Source: Undaria pinnatifida (lineage: Eukaryota; Sar; Phaeophyceae; Laminariales; Alariaceae). From it: a stretch of DNA of 64,000 nt. Under the pieces are notes generated by a model. It worked only from the letters and a program-made list of their open reading frames with translations. It was not told the origin of the DNA and did no database searches. This document shows, piece by piece, positions 9,634 through 21,118 of the stretch. The DNA lies in NCBI GenBank assembly GCA_012845835.1, contig JABAKD010000002.1:18475629-18539628 (forward strand), written 5' to 3'. Within the stretch, counting starts at the first letter, position 1. Each line of letters starts with the position of its first letter. The translations under genes were made by a program, and so were the position numbers.

Positions 9634-9849
9634 TAAATAAAGCCGAAAAAACGATAAATGCAATTGGATAAGTGGAAGATATGGACTCGGCGACGCGTGA
9701 GCTACGCAAGTTGAAGCGAATAGAGCACCAGCCCGAGTCAGGGATTATTTATGCAACGTCTCCCTGCTCTGAATCCCCGAGAACTGTCTTTTTCTTATCT
9801 GTTGTGTTCTCTGTGTGGACAAACAAACCCCGGACAATAGCCTAATGAA

Positions 9850-11930
9850 TATGCCGATTGAATATGCCTACAGTATTGAACGTCAATAGGTTGGGGTATT
9901 GCATATCGTACCTATTGACACCTTCGATAGGTATGGGAATTTGTCGATCGATGCCCATTGCTTGGACGAATAGGTCCAGAGAAATTGGTGCAGTAGGCCA
10001 TTGTTCTTAAGATAGGTGTTTGAATCTTTCTATCGAGACCTATTTTGTAAAATGTTATTTCTTCGGCCAATAGGTTATGATAAATCGGCACAATAGGCTG
10101 TTGTTCTTACAATAGTTATGTCACACTGTCGATCTATACCTATTACTGTAACCAATAGGTACGTGAAGTGTCGATCGATACCTTTTGTTTGGCCAATTGG
10201 TATGTAGCATTGTCGATCGATATCTATTGCTATGAGCAGTAGGTGTACCCTACACAGTAGTCTACCACGTATTGAGTACGCCTGTTGGTCTGTCCACAAG
10301 TTGATGTGTCGAATATCGATTAATTGAATATCGATACCGGTGCGTATTATTATTATTTTCGCCCTCCGACAATATAGCGTAGATGCCCTTTCGATGTAGA
10401 ATCGACTATCTCTTCATAAAGCACCAGTATCTATGAAGTCGAATAATCCCTCCATGAAGCAATGGTATCTTCTGCCAACCATTTCCCCTCATTTCCTTTC
10501 CCCACATCTTCTCTTTTCATCTACTGCTTTCTCGCCTTACGTATCGGTTGAAATCCTCACACGCCTATCGATTAATCAAAACCTATTCTAATACCAGGTA
10601 TTATCTTAAATCTGCTGTTTTGAAACAAAAGGCAAGAAGTAGGTCAAGGTACACATTTTCGCCATCATTCAAGGTATTCATTCAAACAATAGCCTGAGGT
10701 ATACGGTACATATAGGTATGTTCTGAGCTGTACGAGGGTGTACATTTACAAGCAGCAGGTATCGATCGAAACCCTTGCAAATATACCTATTACATTGTCA
10801 GTAGGTATCGATCGATACCGTTGAGAACCTATTTTATTGGGCAATAGGCATCGATCGATACCCTTGCGAACCTATTACATTGAGCAATAGGTATCGATCG
10901 AAAATATCTCACACCTATCGCTTTAACCAATAGAAATTGATTGGTGGCGATAAAAAGTTATTGTTCGAACGATAGCCTGTTGGGAGTCATTTTCAAACTA
11001 TGTTGGTGCCCAAGATACCGATCGATATACACCTTGGCAAGCATATCGGTCGCACGACAGGCTATTGTGGCCACTGCCCTAACCCTATTGTTTCTTACAA
11101 TACCTCTCGATAGACCCCGAAGCCGAGTTATTATGCCCTGCAATAGGTATCGATCCTCATAGTTGCCGACCTATCGTTGGCCCAATAGCCTATTCGATAA
11201 GGTATTACCCAGGGTATAAGAAAGAACTGAACGGCACACAAACAGGTCGCTGTAAAGCACTGCAGGCTTGAGCTTCGCATCGAACACACATAATAGTAAT
11301 CACCACCTTGTTGTTGAGACCATCCACCTTGAGCTTCTCAGGGCCCAACAAGGACAGACAGCGCCGTTTTCGGGGATTCTCCGCTGGGCTGGAGGGGCGT
11401 GCGGCGTGGATGATGAATGACGAACTAGAGTGGATGGTACCTAGACGGGCTGTCTTCGAGCGTCTGTGCTCTCCAACACTGAAACAATAAAACGGCGAAA
11501 GGTCTACGTACTCATACATATCATTCGAAACAATAGAATGGTGAAAGGTCCGTCAATACCTATCGTCCGAAACAATAGAATTGTGAAAGGTCTATCGATA
11601 CCTATTTTCCGAAACAATAGTATTTATGAAATTTATATCGATACCTATCGGACGTTCCGTCTCTCAGCGCCAATATCCTATCGCCCACTCAGTACCGTCT
11701 TGAAAATGTCTATCGATACTTACCTGTTTTATCAATATGTTGAGATATATAGGTACAATAAGCTATTGGCCAAACAGAAGATCATTGAAGATGGCAATCG
11801 ATATCCATTGTCGGCCCTAATAGGATACGAACAGTACCTATGGATACCTATCGCGGGCAACAATAGGTCTCCTATTGGAATAGGATCCTATCGATTGCCC
11901 ATTGACCCGGAACCTGTTGTCCAGGGTGTG
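9850..11930. repeat. degenerate satellite with CGATCGAT palindromes and CCTATTG/CAATAGG words
   Basis: The region is built from degenerate units of about 43-58 bp. Each combines a palindrome like GGTATCGATCGATACC (for example at 10,804) with CCTATT...CAATAGGT. Clear units lie at 9,980-10,250, 10,755-10,930 and 11,510-11,900. Less repetitive stretches interrupt it at about 10,310-10,740 and 11,200-11,490. The 194-codon open frame at 11,466-12,050 is simply the translated repeat. I see no gene. Confidence 0.7.
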
Positions 11931-12664
11931 GTGGACAAAGGTGTCAAGTGTGCCTTATTGTTCCTGTTCCCACTGCACGATTTTTCCAACTCTAATTCCA
12001 AAACATTTGTCTTAACGAGTGTGCAAGTATACACACAGATCTCCACGTAACATGATAATCCTCCCTCTCATAATTATTGAAGAGCCGAACACTGGGGGGA
12101 GCCCTCGATTTATTGCGTAAGTAAAAGGGGGTTGACAATCTTGTCTCCACCGATTTCCAACTCCTAAAAATTATCTTACCCCATCTCGAAGCCTTGTGTC
12201 CCCATTCATGTCGGGAATGCGGTACTAAGACATTTTGTCACTTTTGTAGAGAGGTTTGGTTGGGTATATTTATTTTGTGCTGTCAGTCGCAAGCCCCTTG
12301 AAAAACTACAATTAATGTTAACAAAAGCGGCGGCGATCGATCGAACGACGTCGGGCGAGCGAGCGAGCAGGCAGCGGCGGGCGAGCGACGAAGGCGGCGA
12401 CGCGGCCGGCTACTTATAATGTTACGGTCAAACATAGTAATCAGAACCAAGTATGGTGTGTACACATACGGGGATACAAGTTTCTTTCATCAATCGTGGG
12501 TTCTGGTTACTATGGCGACACGAAAAGCATGTAAAATTACAACCGCTCTGTCGACCGCAACTTTGCTGTTGTTGCAGTTATCGCATCAACCCATCGCCAA
12601 AATCGAGTCCGTGGTCACAAGACAGGCTCCAATAATAAAATCGTTCTTTTTCTTTGTTTTTTTC
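11931..12664. other. no gene recognised
   Basis: Nothing recognised. A short GC-rich island with GCGAGC and GGCGGC runs lies at about 12,325-12,410. Confidence 0.5.
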
Positions 12665-12825
12665 TTCATCCCATTTATTGTCTTCGCCTTACTGTCGCTA
12701 TTCCTCCCGGAAATAACTCAAATCCGGGGTTACATAGCGGGTCCTCTCCTCCCCCTTTCCCACTACGGTTTGTGACCTCATTTTTTTGGCGAGAAAAAAT
12801 TCAACATTTTCTTCCCTCGTCGCCT
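12665..12825 (-). mobile_element. SINE family 1, 3' fragment
   Basis: This is a diverged copy of the roughly 340-bp repeat best seen at 26,995 and 35,126. It retains the CATCCCATTTATT edge, AATCCGGGGTTACATAGCGG and ATTTTCTTCCCTCGTCG. The tRNA-like head is missing, so the copy is truncated at its 5' end, as is usual for elements copied by LINE machinery. Confidence 0.6.
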
Positions 12826-13198
12826 CGCAATAAACTCTGGACTGGAAGAACAGCTGAAGCAAAAAAGACAACTAAAGCAAATCGAACTCCCCAGACGGGA
12901 AATAAAAGTGAAATCAGTGTACCAGTACGAATGTATGTATATGGGTACGATATATCGAGATATCCACGTTTTACGAGTTGCAACAGAAACTGAGGAGACC
13001 GCATACCAACGTAGGGTGGAACTAAAAAAAGGAGAAAGAATAACAATAATACAAGAAGAAGAAAAAGAAACTGCATCGCATCCCAATTCGAGTGCCGGCA
13101 CCAACGTTCCGACATAGACGGTAATATATGTTTTCGTATAAAACATAACAACCCTAGGATGCTTGCCCCCTTCCAATGCGCTATAATACGAATGCCAA
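12826..13198. other. no gene recognised
   Basis: No supported feature. An A-rich stretch at 13,022-13,070 precedes the GC-rich minisatellite. Confidence 0.4.
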
Positions 13199-13720
13199 CG
13201 CTAGCTCCGCTGCCACCGGGCAGGCCTCCCTCCGGCGCCGCCACCGCCACCCCCGCAGCACCCCGCGCGTGGGCCTGGGGTACACACGGCGCCCGGCGTC
13301 CGCGAGAAGAGAGCCATCGCTGGCCCTGCTGCGATGGGGCAAGCTTCCCTCTGCCGCCACTACGGCAGTCCCCACAGCAGCCACCGTCAGAGCCTGGTAC
13401 ACGCGGTGCTCGGCGTCAGCGAGAAGAGCGCCGTCGCTGGCCGTGCTGCCATGGGGCAGACCTCCCCCCGCCGCCGTCACCGCTGCCTTCACAGCAGACC
13501 CCGCGTGGGCCTGGCACACACGGCGCCCGGTGTCCGCAAGAAGAACGCCACCGCTGGCCTTGCTTCCACGGGGCAGGCTTCCAGCTGCCGCCGTCACCTT
13601 CGCCCCCACAGCAGCCCCCGCGTGGGCCTGGTTTACACAACGTCTAGCGCCAACGAGAAGAACGATATATCTGGCTCCGCTGCCACCATCGCTGGCTCCG
13701 CTGCCACCACACAGGCCTCC
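13199..13720. repeat. 117-bp minisatellite, GC-rich and open in several frames
   Basis: Four units of 116-119 bp start near 13,218, 13,337, 13,454 and 13,570, each with GGGGCAGGCTTCC-like and GCCGCCGTCACCG-like blocks. A partial fifth unit follows at 13,671. Because the period is about 39 codons and stops are rare, both strands are open for over 300 codons (13,176-14,105 plus; 13,181-14,230 minus). The repeated peptide on the minus strand includes GGGLPHGSTASDGALLADAE. No known domain is visible, so I annotate DNA repeats rather than a gene. The minus strand would read in the same direction as the neighbouring hAT-3 remnant. Confidence 0.7.
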
Positions 13721-14037
13721 ATCTGGCCCCACCACAGCCTCCACAGTCACTTCGATGCAGCCCCCGCCGCCCCAGCCCCCGCCGCCCCAGCCCCTGTCCA
13801 CACTTCCGTCTGCACCGCATGATGGCATGAGGGGTCGGTGCTCCCCTTGGCAGGTGGTAGCATGCTGCCGAAATCCAACCGCAAGTGGAGTTGACGCCCG
13901 CGAGAAAAAAATGCCGCAAGGGGCATCGCCGTCGCCGGCATGTTCTTGGAGCCGCTTGATGCTGTCGATGGTAACGGCGGCAGCGGAACAGGAGCGACCG
14001 CGGCGACAACGCCATCCCGACCCTGGGACGAGCTGGT

Positions 14038-14807
14038 TCAAAGATGCTCCTGAAGATCGAGGTAGCTCTTGTCTTTCAACATGCTCCACGCGGCGGGGTC
14101 CTTGATCGCCTCTTTGACGAAGCACTTCGCAGCTGGCGGGAGGAAGATAATGACACGGCGCAAAACATGGCAGATATTTTAGAATATTCATCGCGAATAC
14201 CATGACCTTGCAGCAGCCACTGGACGTCACACGCGCTGTTGAAGTTCTTCAGTCGCCTCCCTTCAGGAAGACGGAGTATGTGTTTAAAGTACGCACCTGC
14301 AGAGACCGTCGGAAGCGGAGCTTTCTGCAACCCCCCTTTTGCCACGGCGCGTGGTGCAACAGCCGAGAACAACTCGGCAGACGCAAGTTGAACCTTGAGG
14401 GCATCTGTGCCCGCAGCCAAACAGATGTGAAGTCCATGCCGTACACGAGGTTCGCGTACGACGGTCCGCCTGTGGCCAAGCCGAATTTGGAGCAACACAA
14501 AAACCAGAAGTGTTTCACATAAGATATAAGTTGAAATGAACTTGGGTACTGGTGAAGTGACTGACGCTAATGTTGAAGGTGTGATGCCGATATCAAACTT
14601 CTATGTGGAACCCCTTACCTGATCCACGAGCCCCAACTTGCTGGTGATATCGTACACAACGTCGTACAGCTCCAGTTCGAAGTGGTCAATCCACGACGGA
14701 ATAAGCTTCTGCTTTCTCGGAGCAATGACGCACCACCGGAAGTTGAAGTAGTTCGTGATTGCCAGGAGCCAAGGTGGTGAAGCTTTCCTCGCTCCTGGTC
14801 CAATAAC
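14038..14807 (-). pseudogene. hAT-type transposase remnant (hAT-3)
   Basis: Collinear exon-like pieces lie on the minus strand. (1) 14,807-14,619 has acceptor CAACTAAAG and donor GATCAG/GTAAGG, 63 codons, with SPPWLLAITNYFNFRW and LYDVVYDITSKLGLVDQ. (2) Near 14,470-14,300, GGPSYANLVYGMDFTSVW resembles the segment around the second catalytic Asp. (3) Near 14,245-14,205, LKNFNSACDVQWLLQ resembles the hAT RW motif with Arg changed to Gln. (4) 14,132-14,038 follows acceptor CCCGCCAG, with AKCFVKEAIKDPAAWSML and then a stop. The pieces do not connect in one frame with confidence. The sequence is distinct from hAT-1 and from the intact gene at 36 kb. No dimerisation domain or termini were found. 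Confidence 0.5.
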
Positions 14808-16787
14808 CTTTAGTTGAAACAGCGTACGGCAGAGAACACAGGATGAAGTCAAGACGATGGAAACATAACGATACCATCGGGAAAACTCGACGGAATAAAA
14901 ATATGCGAACACTGCACATAAACGAAATCGTTTACAAGACCACAACACCACACCACTTAATGCACCTTATAGGCAAGCGACGTTTGGCAGCGATGTTTCT
15001 CACGAGACGGAGACGAAGTATAAATTAATGTTGCCTGCACAGGTAGTTGTTACAACAGTTGCTAGTATTATAATGAGGCGCGCGAGCGCGAAGCGCGAGC
15101 CTTTGTTCTTTGTTTTCCAACGAACAAAAGCCTCTTGATATCGGATCGCAGACGAGGGTATGTTGTCTTGAAAAGTTATCGGTTTGTGTGTATTTATGTT
15201 AGTCAACATGTTTTTCGGCCACGTTTGTCCACCAAACTCCACGTATACGGCACCAATGCCACTCCCGTCCGGCTCTGTGCACGCACACATACTAACGAGC
15301 CTTCCTCGTGCTGATTTAAACCGAAAAAAACGAAGCTACTGCTGATGCGCGTAGCCATTTTCAGGGGGTTGACCGACGAGGCGCACGCACAGCGACGCTA
15401 ACCCAGCCCTGATCTCGTGTGTCCTGCTGCTGTCGTTACTACCGCCACCACTACTGCTATTGCTTCTGCTGCTTCTGCTGCTGCTTCCGCTGCTGCTTCT
15501 GCTGTTGCTGCTGCGGCTGCTACGGGTACACCGAACGGGTACCGACTCTTTTCTTCTTCTCTGAGAAGAGAGCGTAGATAGCACACAGCGTAGATGTTCG
15601 TTCGTGTTGGTTTGTTCAGTTCACATCTTCGAGATTATCAATAAGGTGTGCTGCTGTTCTTTCGCTTGCTGGTCTGCCTCATTTTTTTTCCGTAGTCACC
15701 CACAGTAGTCACCAGCATCGCAAATTGAACTACTGCAGGTATTGAGGTCGCGCCTCATCGTTACCAATTACCTGGTGCTATATAGCAGTGTGTGGTTCTT
15801 GACGGTAAGAGTAGTGCTCTTGCGCTACGCCGCTCTGCCGTGCGCTGCACCGTCGCCGGTGCAGCAGCGGTACAGCGAAATACTACGGTAGTACTGCACC
15901 GCTGTAAACCAGTGGTTACATTTTCACCAGGTACCAGTATTGCTGCTGTTTTTTCAGCGATCTATACTATCGAGCGATCGTCGTGCAGCTTCTGCTGCTC
16001 TGCTGTGATCGAAACGCTGCGCAACTAAATCTCGGTTTCCTATACACAAGCGATGCACCACGGCATACCAATCAGTTCGTGGATACGAGTACAAGTATTG
16101 ACATCTCTGAGCAGTATTGTATTGTACTTGGCAAACAGATACTAACAATATGCTTGACGAGCACAAGATAGCTGCTGACTGTGTCAAGAGCGACATAAAA
16201 ACAGCTCACAACTCACCGATATCGTCCTCTCTGATTAGATTTTGTGTTTGCCAGGTAGTCCTTTCGTTTTTCTCAGACCATCCATGGCATGTTCATGCTC
16301 TCGTGCGGCAGCGTCACTAGCTGCTGCTGCTGCTGCTGCTACCTCTTGTTATTCTCTACCTGCCACAGCTGACATCACCGCGCTTTCCAACCCTGGTGTC
16401 CATTGCAAGCCCTTGTTATACTCGTCAGCTGCGTCAGCTGGGGTAGCTGCTGCGGTAGCTGCTGCGGTAGCTTTGTCGCCACCGGGGGCGGCTGGCTGCC
16501 TCGATCTGGTACTACTGCTCCGTGCACACTGCTGCGAGCTGCGGGTGCCAGCTGTGGGTGGGGCGCAGGGCGGGCTTGCCTCGTTCCACAAGCGATGGTA
16601 TCCCCCTTTCCCTTTTTGTTGGCCTTCCAGGCGTGCGAAAACCTTCTTTAATCAAGTCAAACCAAAAGCGACAAAGCGGCACGAAACCAGCGGCGAGTTA
16701 AAAATGCGACACGTTTCCGACGGCATGCTCCGACACTAAAAAATCGCCACTCCCGCATAGTTAGAGCAAATCCCCGGATTTCCGCAA
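14808..16787. other. no gene; trinucleotide-repeat-rich DNA
   Basis: No supported gene. CTG/TGC runs at about 15,425-15,525 and 16,318-16,342 and imperfect AGCTGCTGCGGT units at 16,436-16,475 produce Ser-, Ala- or Cys-rich open frames on both strands, which I regard as artefacts of the repeat. Confidence 0.55.
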
Positions 16788-16920
16788 CATCCACGGGGAT
16801 GGTGTTTCCGCATCCCCCCGGGGGTTGGCTTTCCGCATCCCCCTGGGGATTGGGTTTCCGCATCCCCCGGGGATTAGGTTTCCGCATCCCCCAGGGGATT
16901 GTGTTTCCGCATCCCCTATC
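16788..16920. repeat. 24-bp minisatellite with ATCCCC/GGGGAT palindrome
   Basis: Five units of the form TTTCCGCATCCCCCGGGGAT occur in tandem with one or two changes each. Every unit contains a near-perfect ATCCCCNGGGGAT palindrome, and the array is closed by CCACGGGGAT on the left and ATCCCCGTG on the right. Confidence 0.8.
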
Positions 16921-17619
16921 CCCGTGTACGCACGTAAGATTTGGATGCAAACAAACCGGGGTTTTCTGCTACGAGAGGGTACACGTACATTTATTTCCTT
17001 ATTTTTGCAGAGAGCACCACGCTACGATCCTGCCGCCCAGCAGCAGTCCAGCCCGCTAGCAGCAGCAGCCTGCAACTCTATGCGAGTGTCGCTGCTGTTG
17101 TAGTAGCTGATTGCTTTGATCGGAGCCTGCGATGCTCTACCCGCCTGTACGCCACTAACTCTCGTGCTGCTGTTGCTACTGCTGCTTCTGTCAAGTGTCA
17201 AGTGACATGCCGACGTAAAGTGTAAGCATCGTTTAAATATTATACCGGTATTAGTTTCAAAACGGTTCTTATATTTATGTTCATGTTTGTGTGCTTCGTA
17301 TATGATATCGTACCATACCACGAGAGCACAACGCTACAACTTTGCCGCACAGCAGCAGCGGTAGGCAACACAATTTATGTACGCGTGGCGTATCCTCGCT
17401 ATGCTGCGGCTAATTGCTTCCGTCAAAGCGCGTCATTTGTCACCGCGCCATACCACACATTTCTGCTGTGCTGCCGCTGGGTACGTTTGTCCATCGATGC
17501 TGAAACACAGGGACCTTAATAGTAATTTAAATATCAACCCACCCTTATGTTTACGTCCACAAGGCAGTTTTTTAACGAGTAATTCTTCCGTTTTTTTTTG
17601 CCAAGATCGCAGATGATAG

Positions 17620-18545
17620 GAGCTCAACAAGTTGGTCGTCCGAATCTTTGGCGCGGTGGGCTGTTCGCGTTTGCGAGCACAAACCACTTGCTGGTCGGAT
17701 AGAAGTCCGGGCGTAGACCCAACCCACCCCATAACCCTACCCCTAACCTTGACCCCACCTCGGACCCAAAACGGGCCAGAAATGGGCGAGAAACGTGGCT
17801 CCGCCGCTTTTGGATTATTTTTTATTATTCTGATCTGCGGACCACCACATAGCCCTCGGCCAATGAGAGAGAGCGTAAAATCTACCTTCTAAGATCCGGG
17901 CGGCTACATTGTTAGGTCTTCTCGCTTTCTGCTCGCAAGCGCGAACAGCCGACCACCTCAAAGATCCGGGCGGCCAACTTGTTAGGTAAGCTCAGAGAAG
18001 ACCTAACAATGTGGCCGCCCGTATGTTGGAGGGTAGATTTTACGCTCTCTCATTGGCCGAGGGTTATGTGTTGTCCGCAGATCAGAATAATAAATACATT
18101 TCCAGAAGCGGCGCAGCCACGTTTTTCGCCCATTTCTGGCCCGTTTTGGGTCCGAGTTGGGGTCACGGTTAGGGTTAGGGCTGGGGTTAGGGGGTGGGTT
18201 GGGTCTACGCCCGTACCTCTATCCGACCAGCACGTGCTTCGTGCTCGCGAACAGCCCATGTGGTGGTCCGCATATCGGAATAATGACTAAATTTCCAAAA
18301 GCGGCGCAGCCACGTTTCTCGCCCATTTCTGGCCCGTTTTGGGTCCGGGTTGGGGTCCGGGTTAGGGTTAGGGTTAGGGTTAGGGCTAGGGTTAGAGCTA
18401 GGGTTATAGGGGGTGGGTTGGGTCTACGCCCGCACCTCTATCCAACCAGGAAGTGCTTTCTGCTCGCAACGCGAACAGCCCACTGCCCCAAAGATCCGGG
18501 CGACCAACTTGTTAGGTGAGCTTTACTTCCTGGTCGGATATGACA
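17620..18545. mobile_element. foldback/TIR element carrying TTAGGG arrays
   Basis: The ends are inverted copies of AACAAGTTGGTCGYCCGRATCTTTGG (17,628-17,653 and about 18,488-18,513). Inside, a module of about 200 bp containing GGCCAGAAATGGGCGAGAAA occurs once inverted (about 17,690-17,900) and twice in plus orientation (about 18,020-18,250 and 18,260-18,480). Each module carries TTAGGG-type repeats. No ORF of note is present, so the element is non-autonomous. Its target duplication is unclear. Confidence 0.6.
18358..18414 (+). repeat. interstitial telomere-like (TTAGGG)n array
   Basis: Four consecutive GTTAGG-G units are followed by variants with GCTAGGG and GTTAGAGC. Shorter arrays lie at 18,164-18,195 and, inverted, at about 17,727-17,752. 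All lie inside the foldback element, so they travel with it and do not mark a chromosome end here. Confidence 0.8.
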
Positions 18546-18960
18546 GACAACAGACAACATGCGGAGAGCACAACGCTACAACCCTGCCGCACAGCAGCAG
18601 CGGTAGGCAACACCATTTATGTGCACGTGGCGTGTCCTCGCTATGCTGCGGCGAGTTGCCTGTGTCGGAGTCTGTCATTTGTCACCCCAACATACCACAC
18701 GTTTCTGCTGTGCTGCCGCTGGGTGCACGTGTCCATCGATGCGGAAACATGGGGACCTTTGTAATAGTAATAATTTAGATACCAAGCCATCGTTATACAT
18801 TTACGTCCACAGAGGTAGATTTTTTACGAGTATTTTTTCTGATTGTTTTGCGAAGATCGCAGATAACGGACAGCAGACAACATGCGGAGAGCAAAACGCT
18901 ACCGGTACGACCATGTGCGCGTGCTGTATCCTCTCTTTACGGTGGCGAGTTGCTTTTGTC

Positions 18961-19416
18961 ATAACTTGTCACGTATTGTCCTCTTGCTGCCTTGTTCTCA
19001 ATACGTGCTCTTTACATAGTATTCTATAGTAAGCCGCATCCCACGCCACATGTATCCCTTTTCGCTTCCTGGCGGTCCCTAAGCTGGAGTTCGAAGTGTG
19101 ACGCTCTTCTCGAAATTATACATATCATACGGTGTAAAAGTTTTGTGTGTTGTGTGTATTTTCTCAACAACAGATCGGTCGTGGGCACGTCTATATCGAG
19201 TACCCAAAAAGTGCTAAAAATACTACTGCTATTGAGTACACCGAAGAAGTACTGCCGGTAAAATGCGAAGTCAATATTTTTTCCGGGCACGTTTTTTTTG
19301 TATGTACAAACAAATGGTCATTGCGTCCGGTAATGATAATATTGTGTCCTTGCGCCACGCCCCTAGGCACTTCCAGGAGGGGAGCTTTGCAATATTGATT
19401 TCGTTCACATGAACCA
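18961..19416. other. no gene recognised
   Basis: Nothing recognised between the tandem repeat and the left LTR of element C. Confidence 0.4.
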
Positions 19417-19694
19417 TGTTGATTTGGGATTTTCAATATGACAGTTACGTATCAATTTCGTGCCGGTTCGGGCTTCTGGACTATTATTGGGTACCTAGTA
19501 GTACCTGGTTGGCGTTCTTGATGGTAGACTTCTGTGCGCTCTATCTCGGGAGCTCACTTTTCTCGGAGGCCTTACGCACGAGTGCTCTTCTCGGACGTCT
19601 CACGCATGAGTTCTCTGCTCTGCTTTCCTCTACCCTGTGGTTGGAAGACGTAGTACAATGACTTGACACCTACCCCGCTTGTAGCTAACGAACA
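19417..19694 (+). repeat. 5' LTR of element C
   Basis: It is homologous over its full length to 22,221-22,497, with TG...CA termini. Confidence 0.8.
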
Positions 19695-20880
19695 CCCTAG
19701 AGCGAATCATTTCGGTCTAGCCTCATGAGGGGTTTACCGATCAGCAGTATTGGAACAGGGCCGTGCTTTCATCGAAGCTTAGTGGGGAAGGAGGGGTCAT
19801 GTTTGTGGAGCTCACCTTTTTCGAGATCAGCGGAGCCGAGCAGCAAGGCGCAAGGAGGAGTCCGGTGGGGAGAAGGAGAGAGCCACCGCTGGGATGGCTG
19901 GGAGAGATGCTGTACTGCCATCGTCGGAAATCTTCGATGGTGGAAGAGGGAGGGCAGCTTGATAGGCGAGTTGTCTTCGGACACGGAGATGATGTTTTCG
20001 TGGAGATGTCGTTTTCAGGGAGCAGCCACTGCTGCTGTAGACTACGTACAGCAGTAGTAGCTAAAGCCCTACGGTGGAGCATGACCGTAGGCAGGGAGTA
20101 GCAGCAGCTTACGTCCATGATGGCGTAACCTAGGACACCCCCACCGTATACAGCGGACAAGGGGCTTTACAGCAGCAGCTAAAAGCCCTATGGCGGAAGT
20201 ACAGCCGTGGGCACCCTCGCCGTGTGTAGCGAGCGGGGGGATTTTGTTCGCGTGGCATTTATTTTGTTATATATTTGCCGTGCGCCATCTACTTCAGAAG
20301 GTTGGTTGTGGAGGTAGCAGGTATGGGGTTATCTGCATTTTCCGCGAGAAATCGCATGGCCGCCAGCCATGTGCACCCTACCATGGGGAGTGATATGGTA
20401 GGGCGAAGTCGCGCGGCATAATAGCCGCGTGCTTCCTGCTGCTGGTAACAGTGATAGGAAAGTACTTGTGGTAATCGTGGGCTGTCTGCAGCATTACCAA
20501 TAACGATGGGGTTTCGTCCTGGCAACAAGTCGAGCGGCATGGCCGCACGCACTCCATAATATGCAGCAGCAACAGCAGCAGCAGGAGAGGTCATGGAGGA
20601 AGCAGATCGGTTTATTATTTCGCCAGCCGGAGCTTTATGGTTAGGCAACATCGCGGGGCGGGGGGGGGGTACAGGTCTGGTCAAAGCGGTGAAATTATTT
20701 TCACGATGGATTCATGTTTCGATCGAAACATCGTTTTTGGTCGAGTGTTACGTTTATTTATTTACGGCAAGACTGAAGACCCGTTTAATAGTAGGTGGTT
20801 TTTTTGCGGTTCGAGTGGAGACCCGCAGATAGTATCATCTAAGATTCGTTCTGGATGGTATACGTAGCCTTTTTCACCTG

Positions 20881-21118
20881 GTAGTTTTGAAGTGTGTTTT
20901 CATGTTCAAATCAGTCTTTGTAAATCCGAAAAACTTGTAGTATAGGCAGGACCAGAAGGGAACTGGTGGAGCTGATATACATACGATAACGCCTCGTAGT
21001 TTTGAAGTGTGTTTTTCATGTTCAAATCAAACAGTCTTCGTAAACCCGAAAAACTTGTAGTGTTTTTCTGGTGTAGACAGGACCAGAAGGGAACTGGTGG
21101 AGCTGATATACATACAAT
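20881..21118. repeat. 115-bp tandem duplication inside element C
   Basis: The block starting GTAGTTTTGAAGTGTGTTTT and containing ACCAGAAGGGAACTGGTGGA occurs at 20,881 and again at 20,996 with a few small differences. Confidence 0.8.

Larger units (their letters stand above)
17010..18960. repeat. tandem repeat of about 320 bp, split by a foldback element
   Basis: Units begin GAGAGCACAACGCTAC at 17,324 and 18,563. A more diverged unit starts near 17,012 and a partial one at 18,885. The full unit runs through GCACAGCAGCAGCGGTAGGC, CATACCACACATTTCTGCTG and ends at AAGATCGCAGAT. The 17,324 and 18,563 units would be adjacent without the intervening element at about 17,620-18,545. Confidence 0.75.

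Noticed and set aside
11466-12050. 194-codon frame as a protein with IPIVRNNRIVKG-type repeats
   Set aside because: It is a translation of the CGATCGAT/CAATAG satellite. Unit length and sequence vary as in non-coding DNA.
13176-14230. Overlapping 309- and 349-codon frames on opposite strands as genes
   Set aside because: Both follow from a GC-rich 117-bp minisatellite with few stop codons. Neither has a recognisable domain.
15336-15586. Ser-rich and Ala-rich frames as genes
   Set aside because: They are CTG/CAG trinucleotide runs read in different frames.
18358-18414. A true telomere or chromosome end
   Set aside because: The TTAGGG array is short, degenerate, flanked on both sides by other repeats and repeated inverted within the same element.
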